Origin: Paraburkholderia sp. BL23I1N1
GTDB taxonomy: Bacteria; Pseudomonadota; Gammaproteobacteria; Burkholderiales; Burkholderiaceae
Length of the DNA stretch: 64,000 nt
Direction: 5' to 3'
Assembly (NCBI RefSeq): GCF_003610295.1
Contig: NZ_RAPV01000001.1
Location: 1,302,001-1,366,000 of the forward strand
In this document: positions 56,736 to 63,211 of the stretch, piece by piece
Layout of the letters: every line of letters begins with the position of its first letter
How positions within the stretch are numbered: position 1 is the first letter of the stretch
Program-made: the position numbers and the translations under genes
Notes under the pieces: generated by a model
Database searches by the model: none
Seen by the model: the letters and a program-made list of their open reading frames with translations, nothing else
Told to the model about the DNA's origin: nothing

Positions 56736-57307
56736 CCGTTGAGTTCCTTCTCAGCTGCAGCAAGTGCAGCGTTCAATTCAGTCATTGCCTCATGCGAGCC
56801 GCCCTTATCAGGGTGAGCCTCTGATGCACGTCGGCGATAGGCTATGCGCACGTCTGGCATGTTCCGGACATCGGCCGCCACGCCGATGATGTCTCGCCAG
56901 TTGCGTGCGGCCGCCGGCGCCGGCAGTGACCGGAAGCCAGCGAACGTCGCGCGAACGAGCGCAAGCGTGCCGTGCCTCAACTCGACACGGCGCGCCTCGA
57001 GCACGTGATGAATCGCCTGCAGATTCGCCGCCGGCGTCTCGTAACGGTCGACGGGGATGCAGTATTGCTTGCCTTCCCACATGAACCAGACAGCAACGCC
57101 CGGATCCCCTGGGCGGTCCGCACCCAAGGGCACATTGGACGACAGGACGATGCCGGTGACGGGCTTGCCGCTGTCTCTGCCGAAGAGTCGCAGTGAGTCC
57201 TGCACGTTCTTCAGCGCGCCGGCGAGCGTCGTTTTGAATGCGCCTTTCTCGCGACGGCCGGCGCGCGGCATCGATTCCGGCCATGAAAGGGGATATGCGG
57301 TAGTCAA
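56732..57307 (-). CDS. Phage J-domain protein
   Basis: 191 residues from TTG 57307, which overlaps the stop of the preceding gene (TTGA) and has GGGAG about 10 nt upstream. ATG 57271 is a downstream alternative. The first 125 residues have no recognised domain (SKPVTGIVLSSN-like strands and VAVWFMWEGKQYCIPVDRY). The C-terminal part is a truncated J domain: IAYRRRASEAHPDKGGSHEA with the HPD motif. It might recruit the host DnaK; this is inference. Confidence 0.75.
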   Translation of the reverse strand: MTTAYPLSWPESMPRAGRREKGAFKTTLAGALKNVQDSLRLFGRDSGKPVTGIVLSSNVPLGADRPGDPGVAVWFMWEGKQYCIPVDRYETPAANLQAIHHVLEARRVELRHGTLALVRATFAGFRSLPAPAAARNWRDIIGVAADVRNMPDVRIAYRRRASEAHPDKGGSHEAMTELNAALAAAEKELNG

Positions 57308-57543
57308 AGCCTAACTCCCGCATAGTCGGTTTGCACAGTCACGTCGGTGGAGTGATGGCGCTGCAAAACGATCCGGACTCCATGGCCGATATCGAGTGCG
57401 TGCCCACGCTCGTTTGCCTTGTTCAGCGCGGCACCGTGTATCGACATGCCGAGCTCGGCCAGGATTTCGGCGAAGATTTCAGGGTGCTTCTGCAGATGAC
57501 CAAGATGGTCGTGATTGATCTCGAGGATGGTTCGCGTGCTCAT
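57304..57543 (-). CDS. Phage hypothetical protein
   Basis: 79 residues (MSTRTILEINHDHLGHLQKHPEIFAEILAEL at the start, read in two blocks). Its ATG overlaps the previous stop and its own stop overlaps the next start, so it lies within a coupled operon. It is His-rich (nine His) with no known domain. The function is unknown. Confidence 0.65.
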   Translation of the reverse strand: MSTRTILEINHDHLGHLQKHPEIFAEILAELGMSIHGAALNKANERGHALDIGHGVRIVLQRHHSTDVTVQTDYAGVRL

Positions 57544-57752
57544 TCCGTGTATTCCTTCAGATCTTCGAGTGCCTGGATCATCGCTACGATGTCGCCACTA
57601 GCGGCGGCGCGCGTGGCGCGATCAAGCGAGGCGCGGATCAACATGGCACCGAACGCGCCGGCGGGACCGATCTCGACGTAATGACCGAGAATTGTCGTGA
57701 CGCGCGCGATCTCGTCGGGCAGCGCATCGCCGAGGGTTTTGATTTCGCTCAT
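57540..57752 (-). CDS. Phage hypothetical protein
   Basis: 70 residues (MSEIKTLGDALPDEIARVTT...). It is predicted mostly helical, acidic and soluble. It has 4-bp ATGA overlaps with the genes on both sides. No domain is recognised. Confidence 0.65.
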   Translation of the reverse strand: MSEIKTLGDALPDEIARVTTILGHYVEIGPAGAFGAMLIRASLDRATRAAASGDIVAMIQALEDLKEYTE

Positions 57753-58222
57753 ACAATGGCTCCGAGGTCATGCATCTGGCGCAACTGCGTCGCGACGTCG
57801 ACCGGCACGTCGAAGAACTGCAGGGCGCCCTTGCACGCGATGAACGGCACCGGCTTCGAGTCGGCGAGGTGAAAACCGTATTGGCCATCGGCATGCCATT
57901 TCGATACGCGGTCGACGGGATGAATGCATGCATCGATTGTCGCGACGCCGATGATGCCGCCGCGCTCGAGCTGCTCGAACGGAGGCAGTTCGACCGTTGG
58001 GCCGCCGGACGCCCAGAGCGGATCTTGCGCATCGTCGTATTCGGCGCGCGTCATACCTTTCGAGGCATGAACGAGAAAGCGGCCGCGGAATCTCGTCGGC
58101 CAGGTACGGTTCTCGATGTCCTTTAGCTCGCCGGCGGCGATCGCCGCAGTGCGCGCCGCGCCGACGAGGTCAGGGCGCACGATGAGCCACGCCCACGGCT
58201 GGCGGACGGAGAGTGCCTTCAT
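57749..58222 (-). CDS. ASCH domain protein
   Basis: 157 residues from ATG 58222 with GGAGGG upstream. MKALSVRQPWAWLIVRP, then IENRTWPTRFRGRFLVHASKG and GGIIGVATI, match the ASCH/PUA-like fold that binds RNA or modified nucleosides (e.g. N4-acetylcytidine amidohydrolase YqfB and phage ASCH proteins). The activity here is unknown. Only 35 bp separate its ATG from the ATG of a plus-strand gene. Confidence 0.85.
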   Translation of the reverse strand: MKALSVRQPWAWLIVRPDLVGAARTAAIAAGELKDIENRTWPTRFRGRFLVHASKGMTRAEYDDAQDPLWASGGPTVELPPFEQLERGGIIGVATIDACIHPVDRVSKWHADGQYGFHLADSKPVPFIACKGALQFFDVPVDVATQLRQMHDLGAIV

Positions 58223-58257
58223 GCTACGATCCCTCCACCTTTTATGCGGAGGCAACC

Positions 58258-58501
58258 ATGGCCGATCCGAATGTTCAGGAAGTCGTAAGCGGCGTGCTGA
58301 TCGTCGTCACGTTGATCCAAAACAAAAGCGAGGCGTCGATTGTGATGAAATTTAAAGAAAAAGTCGGCCACCCGCGTCACGTCAGCATCGAGCACTACCT
58401 CAAAGCCGGCATGTCTGAAAAAAAATGCCTTGGAAGAGGTCCTCAACACGGCGAAGAGCGTTGTTCAGAGCGCGGCCGACGCGGGTGTCATACCCAGCTA
58501 A
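58258..58501 (+). pseudogene. Small plus-strand phage gene, frameshifted at an A8 run
   Basis: ATG 58258 has a clear GGAGG Shine-Dalgarno. The frame reads MADPNVQEVVSGVLIVVTLI through YLKAGMSEK. At A8 (58418-58425) one extra A shifts it. With one A removed it continues EKNALEEVLNTAKSVVQSAA to TAA 58499-58501, giving an 80-residue helical protein. It runs against the surrounding minus-strand operon. No family is recognised. The break may be a sequencing error. Confidence 0.6.
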
Positions 58502-58539
58502 GCCCTTAACTGTGTCGCCGAAGACAATTGGAATTTCCG

Positions 58540-59484
58540 TCATGCTGCGCCTCGCGGGAATTCGTCGTGCGTGCGGCCGTCAAGCTGGCGACCGGCGGCT
58601 TTCTTGCCGATGCGCTGCATCCATGTACCGTCGTCGAACCGATGGAACAGCGGCCCGCTAGCGGTAATTACCTCCGGCGCCGGCGCCCACTCTCCCCATT
58701 GTTTGAAAAGAAAGCTAACGCCTCCCGACTTACATTGATCGCGCAGCGTGCGCGCCCAGTCTGGATGCATCGGTCGCGCTATCTGGCCGCTCTCGCCACC
58801 GCAGATGACCCAGTGCAGGCCAGACGCGCGCTCGCACGCGCAGTCGGTCCAATATCCGCCGTCATCGCTCATTTGCACGATGCCCATCCCTTTACATTGC
58901 CTGCAGACTCGTTTCACTGCGGCTTGCACGTCGACGGTATCGAGCATGGGCTCGATACTGAGAAAGCGGATACGCGCAGGCACGTCGAGCAGCTTCGGGA
59001 TGTCGCGATCGGCTTCATCTTGGTTCACGACCGTCGCGCCCAGCCACACGTTGTCGCGCCCCGCGAGCCAGTCGTGCGCCCGCGCACGCGCGACCATATC
59101 GAAGACGTTGCCGATCCGCTTCGTGAGAAGCAACCAGTTGAGGTTCGGCGTTAGCTCGATCAGGTCGAACAGATCGCGGCGCCATACCGGATCGACAGCG
59201 TTGTCGAACACATCGGCGAGCGACGCGCAGAAGACGCGTTGGCGCCGGCCGTGCGCTTCGAAGAACTCTCGATGCACCGCGTTCCACGCGAGTGGCTTAC
59301 GCCAATTCGCCGGCGATGTGCGACGCCGCGGCGCGCCCGGACCCCAGTTGACCGCGACACCGCCGCCGAAGCGTGCATTGCGCGCCTCGGCATAGCAATG
59401 GTCGCAGCCCGGTCCGACCTTCTGGCAGCCTTCCCACGGATTGAACGTGTGGTCGGTCCATTCGATTTTGCTGTTCTTGCTCAT
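58540..59484 (-). CDS. Phage Gp37/Gp68 family protein (DUF5131)
   Basis: 314 residues from ATG 59484, overlapping the previous stop (ATGA). SKIEWTDHTFNPWEGCQKVG and the Cys cluster CQKVGPGCDHCYAE, plus NWLLLTKRI, WLGATVVNQDEAD, RFLSIEPMLD and WVICGGESG, are signatures of the phage Gp37/Gp68 family. The fold and Cys cluster resemble radical-SAM enzymes, but the chemistry is not established. A further CRQCKG...CAC segment may bind zinc. Confidence 0.9.
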   Translation of the reverse strand: MSKNSKIEWTDHTFNPWEGCQKVGPGCDHCYAEARNARFGGGVAVNWGPGAPRRRTSPANWRKPLAWNAVHREFFEAHGRRQRVFCASLADVFDNAVDPVWRRDLFDLIELTPNLNWLLLTKRIGNVFDMVARARAHDWLAGRDNVWLGATVVNQDEADRDIPKLLDVPARIRFLSIEPMLDTVDVQAAVKRVCRQCKGMGIVQMSDDGGYWTDCACERASGLHWVICGGESGQIARPMHPDWARTLRDQCKSGGVSFLFKQWGEWAPAPEVITASGPLFHRFDDGTWMQRIGKKAAGRQLDGRTHDEFPRGAA

Positions 59485-59720
59485 GCCGCGTGCACCTCGC
59501 AATAGGACGGATGGCCACCGCCGCCGCAAGTGCAGTAAGGGCGCGCGGGGTGCGGCGCGATGGCGATCGCGATGCCAGTCATATCGATCGCGGCAGATCC
59601 ATCAGCGCATTGCACGAACAGATGGCCGTAGCCGGCGGCGCGGAGCTTGCGTTCGATTTCACGGTAGGTGCACTCTGTCAGCTCGAGCGTGGCCAACGTA
59701 TGTGTGACGGCGCGGTTCAC
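59481..59720 (-). CDS. Phage hypothetical protein with CxC-type tail
   Basis: 79 residues from GTG 59720, chosen because AGGAG lies 7 nt upstream. VNRAVTHTLATLELTECTYREIERKLRAAG looks helical (read in two blocks). The C-terminus CTCGGGGHPSYCEVH could bind a metal. The stop overlaps the start of the DUF5131 gene. No family is recognised. Confidence 0.6.
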   Translation of the reverse strand: MNRAVTHTLATLELTECTYREIERKLRAAGYGHLFVQCADGSAAIDMTGIAIAIAPHPARPYCTCGGGGHPSYCEVHAA

Positions 59721-59755
59721 GAGCGCTCCTGGGTTTCGGTGCTGTCGATTTTCAT
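59717..59755 (-). CDS. 12-codon micro-ORF linking methyltransferase and the next gene
   Basis: ATG 59755 overlaps the methyltransferase TGA (ATGA). The frame reads MKIDSTETQERS and its TGA overlaps the GTG start of the next gene (GTGA). It contains the Shine-Dalgarno of that gene. It probably acts as a translational relay if it is used at all. Confidence 0.3.
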   Translation of the reverse strand: MKIDSTETQERS

Positions 59756-60225
59756 AAAGCAGATCCAGTGCGTGCGCGCTTGCCCGACTTATGCCCGAAC
59801 AGCGCTGTGCGGTCCGTGAGCGCCAGAATCTCACCGACCTTGATCTGCGTCTCGTTCCATTTGAAAATCAACACGCCGTGGTCTTCGAGCACGCGAAAGC
59901 ACTCCGAGAATCCCCGTCGAATGTCCTCTCGCCAGTCAGGCCCGAGCTTTCCGTATTTCGCAGCAAGCCAGCTCCGTGGCCCGGCACGCACTAGATGCGG
60001 TGGATCGAACACGACAAGCTTGAACGAACCATCCGGATGCGGCAGCGCACGGAAGTCCATCAATGTGTCGGGCTCAATGGTCAGCGCGCGCGTGCCATCC
60101 TGAACGTGAGAGCGGTCGGTGACGACGATCGATTCAGAACGCACGTCGCCGAACACCGCGTGCGGGTTTACGGGATCGAACCAGAACATTCGACTGCCGC
60201 AGCACGGGTCGAGGATGGTCTTCAC
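59752..60225 (-). CDS. Phage SAM-dependent methyltransferase
   Basis: 157 residues from GTG 60225 (GGAGG Shine-Dalgarno), overlapping the previous stop (GTGA). MKTILDPCCGSRMFWF carries the SAM-binding DPCCGS motif, and LVVFDPPHLV the catalytic DPPH variant of the amino-methyltransferase DPPY motif. The size and motif order suit a DNA adenine or cytosine-N4 methyltransferase. No separate target-recognition domain is seen, so specificity is unknown. It may protect phage DNA from restriction. Confidence 0.85.
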   Translation of the reverse strand: MKTILDPCCGSRMFWFDPVNPHAVFGDVRSESIVVTDRSHVQDGTRALTIEPDTLMDFRALPHPDGSFKLVVFDPPHLVRAGPRSWLAAKYGKLGPDWREDIRRGFSECFRVLEDHGVLIFKWNETQIKVGEILALTDRTALFGHKSGKRARTGSAL

Positions 60226-61760
60226 GTTGCCTCCCCAGTCTTAACCGCCGCGGCCGCGATCGCCGCCGCGAGTGCGCGTTCGCCATCCGTGGTGACTTTG
60301 AAGTGATCGCACTCGAGTAAGCCGCGCTGCGCCCAATCCATCAGGGTTTCGTACTCGGTCGCCGTCTCGCCGCTATCCTCGAAATCTTGGGTCGTTTGCG
60401 AAAACTCATCGATCTCATCGGCACGCAACGTCGCGCCGGTATCGGCTGCGACTGGCCGGGCGGTTTCATTCAGCGCGAGAAAGTCTTCAACGTCGCGCTC
60501 GACGGCCGCGGGTTGCCGCGACTCACCGGTATGGACTTGTCGCACACGCCTAAGCAGTCCAATGGCTTCGCGTGCGAGCGCATCGCTGGCGCGCGGAACA
60601 GGTTCGGTGCCTTCAGCCGCTCCGAAAACACGTGCCGCTTCAAGTGCACCGATAATCCTTGCGCCTTCGACAACCAGGCGGTCACAGATACGACTTTCGA
60701 CATCGATTGGGCTACTCGTACAGCGGCGCACAATCTCGATTGCTTCGATCAACGCATGATCGCGTTCGCTGGCCTGCGCGGCTGTCAGCGTCACCGTGGC
60801 GGCCGTGGATGCGGCGCAGGTGGCGAGCCAATCCTCGATTACCTGCGCGCGACGTCTGTAATCCGCTGAACGCTGCTCGCCTTCTTCATCATCACGCGTA
60901 CCACAAGCCGCTCCGCGCCATCCACCGATCGCATGCGTCAGCGCATGCCTGACTTCTTCGGGGATCGCCGCCCGCTCGTCTGTCGGCGCTACTGGCGCGG
61001 CTTGCGACGCATAGCCGTTGCAAAGCAAGTTGACGATATGCCAGAAGCGCATCGCAGTCTGATCGTTGCGCTCATCCTTCAAAGAACGCGCATATTCCTT
61101 GACCATTCGGATTGCATCCTCCCTTGCTATCGGGCCTTGGGCGGCCATCGGAGCGTTGGATTGCTCGTCTGTCGGCGCTACTGGCGCGGGAGTGGTGAGC
61201 AAAAGATTCAAATGTGCGGCGATGTAGCGATCGCCGGGCCATGCTCTGCTTTCGAGCATGCTGATGTTGGTCCGAATTTCCTCAATGTGCTCGTCGCTCA
61301 GCGCCACCGGCACACCTTTACTCGCGCTCTGGTCTGCACTGGTGGCAAGAGCGCGGGGAGCGGCGAACAGATCGCGCAGGAAGTCGTTCAAGCCGCTTTC
61401 GTTGAGGCACCAGCCTTCGTCGGGCACCGGGCCGCCGTGCTTGTTGAACAGGCGCATCACGGTCTCTTTGCTTGGCACAGTCGCGGCTTCGCGAGTGAGA
61501 GGGGCGGCGTAGAACACCGGTCTGTACGATTTCGCGAACGGCTGCTTGTCCCAGCCGCCGAACACCAGCACGTCTGCTTTCTCGTCGACCCATGCCACCC
61601 GCTCTGCACTGGTAGCAGCGAGAGCAGCTTCGAGCACTTCGCCGATCGCTTTCAGCCGCTCGACATTCTTCTCCGTATACATATGCTCAAGTGCGCGTGC
61701 CGCGTTCGCATGGCGCTCGATCAGTCGCTTCGCATCAGACGGTTGGGGATGGTCGGTCAT
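60222..61760 (-). CDS. Phage Ead/Ea22-like modular protein, hypothetical
   Basis: 512 residues, ATG 61760 overlapping the previous stop. It is built of Ala-rich helical blocks separated by PAPVAPTDEQS and AAPVAPTDERA linkers; these are encoded by an exact 27-bp direct repeat. The C-terminal AAAIAAAAVKTGEA is low-complexity. The organisation resembles the mosaic Ead/Ea22 proteins of lambdoid phages. No catalytic motif is seen, and the function is unknown. Confidence 0.7.
   Translation of the reverse strand: MTDHPQPSDAKRLIERHANAARALEHMYTEKNVERLKAIGEVLEAALAATSAERVAWVDEKADVLVFGGWDKQPFAKSYRPVFYAAPLTREAATVPSKETVMRLFNKHGGPVPDEGWCLNESGLNDFLRDLFAAPRALATSADQSASKGVPVALSDEHIEEIRTNISMLESRAWPGDRYIAAHLNLLLTTPAPVAPTDEQSNAPMAAQGPIAREDAIRMVKEYARSLKDERNDQTAMRFWHIVNLLCNGYASQAAPVAPTDERAAIPEEVRHALTHAIGGWRGAACGTRDDEEGEQRSADYRRRAQVIEDWLATCAASTAATVTLTAAQASERDHALIEAIEIVRRCTSSPIDVESRICDRLVVEGARIIGALEAARVFGAAEGTEPVPRASDALAREAIGLLRRVRQVHTGESRQPAAVERDVEDFLALNETARPVAADTGATLRADEIDEFSQTTQDFEDSGETATEYETLMDWAQRGLLECDHFKVTTDGERALAAAIAAAAVKTGEAT
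60974..61000. repeat. 27-bp direct repeat, copy 1
   Basis: Identical to 61163-61189 over 27 bases, beginning GCTCGTCTGTCGGCG. On the minus strand it encodes the APVAPTDE linker of the Ead-like protein. Confidence 0.9.
61163..61189. repeat. 27-bp direct repeat, copy 2
   Basis: Second exact copy, 189 bp from the first. Such repeats can drive domain shuffling or deletion of the intervening module. Confidence 0.9.
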
Positions 61761-61999
61761 TGCACGGCTCCAGGTGGTTCATGGGCGCAGCCTTCTTCAG
61801 CCGCGATGAACTCCTTCATCGCGACAACCATGTCCGCGCGATTCGCGTTGCTGATGTAATTCATGTAACCGCCGGTGATCACTTCGAAGTCGAACACCAT
61901 CAGCGTGAATCCGTAGCCGGAGAAAGCGCGGTCGAGCAGCTCGGCGACTTCGTTCATCACCTTCGAGTGCTGCGACTGGATGGGGCCATGGCCGCTCAT
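61757..61999 (-). CDS. Phage hypothetical protein
   Basis: 80 residues. HSKVMNEVAELLDRAFSGYG followed by FTLMVFDFEVITGGYMNYISNANRADMVVAMKEFI (read in blocks) is a pattern common in small phage proteins of unknown function. It has ATGA overlaps on both sides and no known catalytic motif. Confidence 0.7.
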   Translation of the reverse strand: MSGHGPIQSQHSKVMNEVAELLDRAFSGYGFTLMVFDFEVITGGYMNYISNANRADMVVAMKEFIAAEEGCAHEPPGAVQ

Positions 62000-62601
62000 T
62001 TCGAGGCATCCGGAAGCTTTGCTCGAGCTGCGGCGAGGTCGGCATCAGCGTGGTCGGCCCACTCAGCGCCGTGCGCGAGCACGTGCTTGATTAGCCAATG
62101 GAGGCAATAGGCCTGCTCGTCTTCGGCGCGCGTCTTGATATCGGCGCCGACGGCCCGGAACAGATGCGCATAGCGCGCGAGCTGAAAGCACATCATGCCG
62201 AGCACGTGGTGCAGCTCGGGCGTCATCTCTGCCGGGTAGGCTAGCGACATCAGGTCGGCCGGCTTCCGTGCGAGCGCCTTGACGATTCTCGGATGAAACG
62301 CGAGATAGTCGAGATCCGGGTCGATCATGTCACTGCTCATGATCATGCTGAAGCCCCAGATCACGCGGAACATCCCGCCGGGCGCCGCGTCGAGACAACC
62401 CTTCACCCGGTCATAGAACGCACGCAGGTGCTCGGAATCGTCGGCATCGAAGAACGTCGGTTCGTCTGGATCTTCTGCGTTGGGCGTCGACGGGTAATAG
62501 CCCTTGTCGATATCGCCGAGGATGCTCGCAAGCTCTATGGCCGCGTCGACGTCCTGTTTCGACGCCTTCGCCATCTTCATCTGGGTTTTGGTGTTCATCA
62601 T
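61996..62601 (-). CDS. Phage hypothetical protein
   Basis: 201 residues from ATG 62601, whose bases overlap the stop of the Cys-rich gene (ATGA). The frame is open further upstream, but that part overlaps the other gene. It is acidic and mostly helical (DVDAAIELASILGDIDKGYY; FHPRIVKALARKPADLMSLAY in two blocks). No domain is recognised. Confidence 0.65.
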   Translation of the reverse strand: MMNTKTQMKMAKASKQDVDAAIELASILGDIDKGYYPSTPNAEDPDEPTFFDADDSEHLRAFYDRVKGCLDAAPGGMFRVIWGFSMIMSSDMIDPDLDYLAFHPRIVKALARKPADLMSLAYPAEMTPELHHVLGMMCFQLARYAHLFRAVGADIKTRAEDEQAYCLHWLIKHVLAHGAEWADHADADLAAARAKLPDASK

Positions 62602-62867
62602 TCGTTCTCGAAAAAGTCGCTCTGTCTCTTGTCGCTGCTCGACTCCGGCAGATGCGTCGGGCAGAAGTGGGTGTCGGCGCCGACCTGATGCGCATGCACC
62701 GCGCACAGATGCCGATCACATGTTTTTGAAGCACGCACCTGGTAATCGCACTGGAAACCGCTCGGCTCCTTGCAGCCGGGAACCGAGCAGCGCGGCGTTC
62801 GCTCGCGGCCGCGCGTGCAGACGATTCCTGAGACGCCGCCGGGCGAGCGAAAAGGCGTGCAGGGCAT
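62598..62867 (-). CDS. Cys/His-rich small phage protein, probable zinc binder
   Basis: 89 residues. The order CSVPGCKEPSGFQCDYQ, KTCDRHLCAVHAHQ, HFCPTHLP gives several C-x4-C, C-x2-H and C-x4-C-type pairs, as in small zinc-ribbon or zinc-finger proteins. No wider family is recognised. The Shine-Dalgarno is weak; it follows the upstream stop by 5 bases. Confidence 0.65.
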   Translation of the reverse strand: MPCTPFRSPGGVSGIVCTRGRERTPRCSVPGCKEPSGFQCDYQVRASKTCDRHLCAVHAHQVGADTHFCPTHLPESSSDKRQSDFFENE

Positions 62868-62872
62868 GATTG

Positions 62873-63211
62873 CTAACCGACGATCGCCGCAACAGCGGCG
62901 GCTTCTTGCGCGAGATTCGTGTAATGCCGTTGCGCGATCGCGCGCGCGGCATCGCGCATGAGCTGCGCGTCGGTGTCATCGATCTGCAGGGCGGCGCGGT
63001 TCTTCAGACGTTCCGCGAGTCGCCCGAGGTCGGATTCCTCGGGCGTCCAGTAAGCATCGGCGAAGCGGTGGAGGGAGGCGAGTGATCCCGTGACGCTCTG
63101 GTATTGCTGGCGGCCGATCTGGCCGTCCAGCAACACCGTCATACCGGCGGCGCGCGCAATCTCGACGATATCGGTCACGGGCGCCGCCCTGAATCCGTCG
63201 GGAACGGCCAT
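62873..63211 (-). CDS. Phage hypothetical protein
   Basis: 112 residues (MAVPDGFRAAPVTDIVEIAR...). It is soluble and Ala-rich, with an NRAALQIDDTDAQLMRDAAR helix that recurs in small phage proteins. It overlaps the upstream gene by 37 bases in another frame. The Shine-Dalgarno is weak and the function unknown. Confidence 0.6.
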   Translation of the reverse strand: MAVPDGFRAAPVTDIVEIARAAGMTVLLDGQIGRQQYQSVTGSLASLHRFADAYWTPEESDLGRLAERLKNRAALQIDDTDAQLMRDAARAIAQRHYTNLAQEAAAVAAIVG

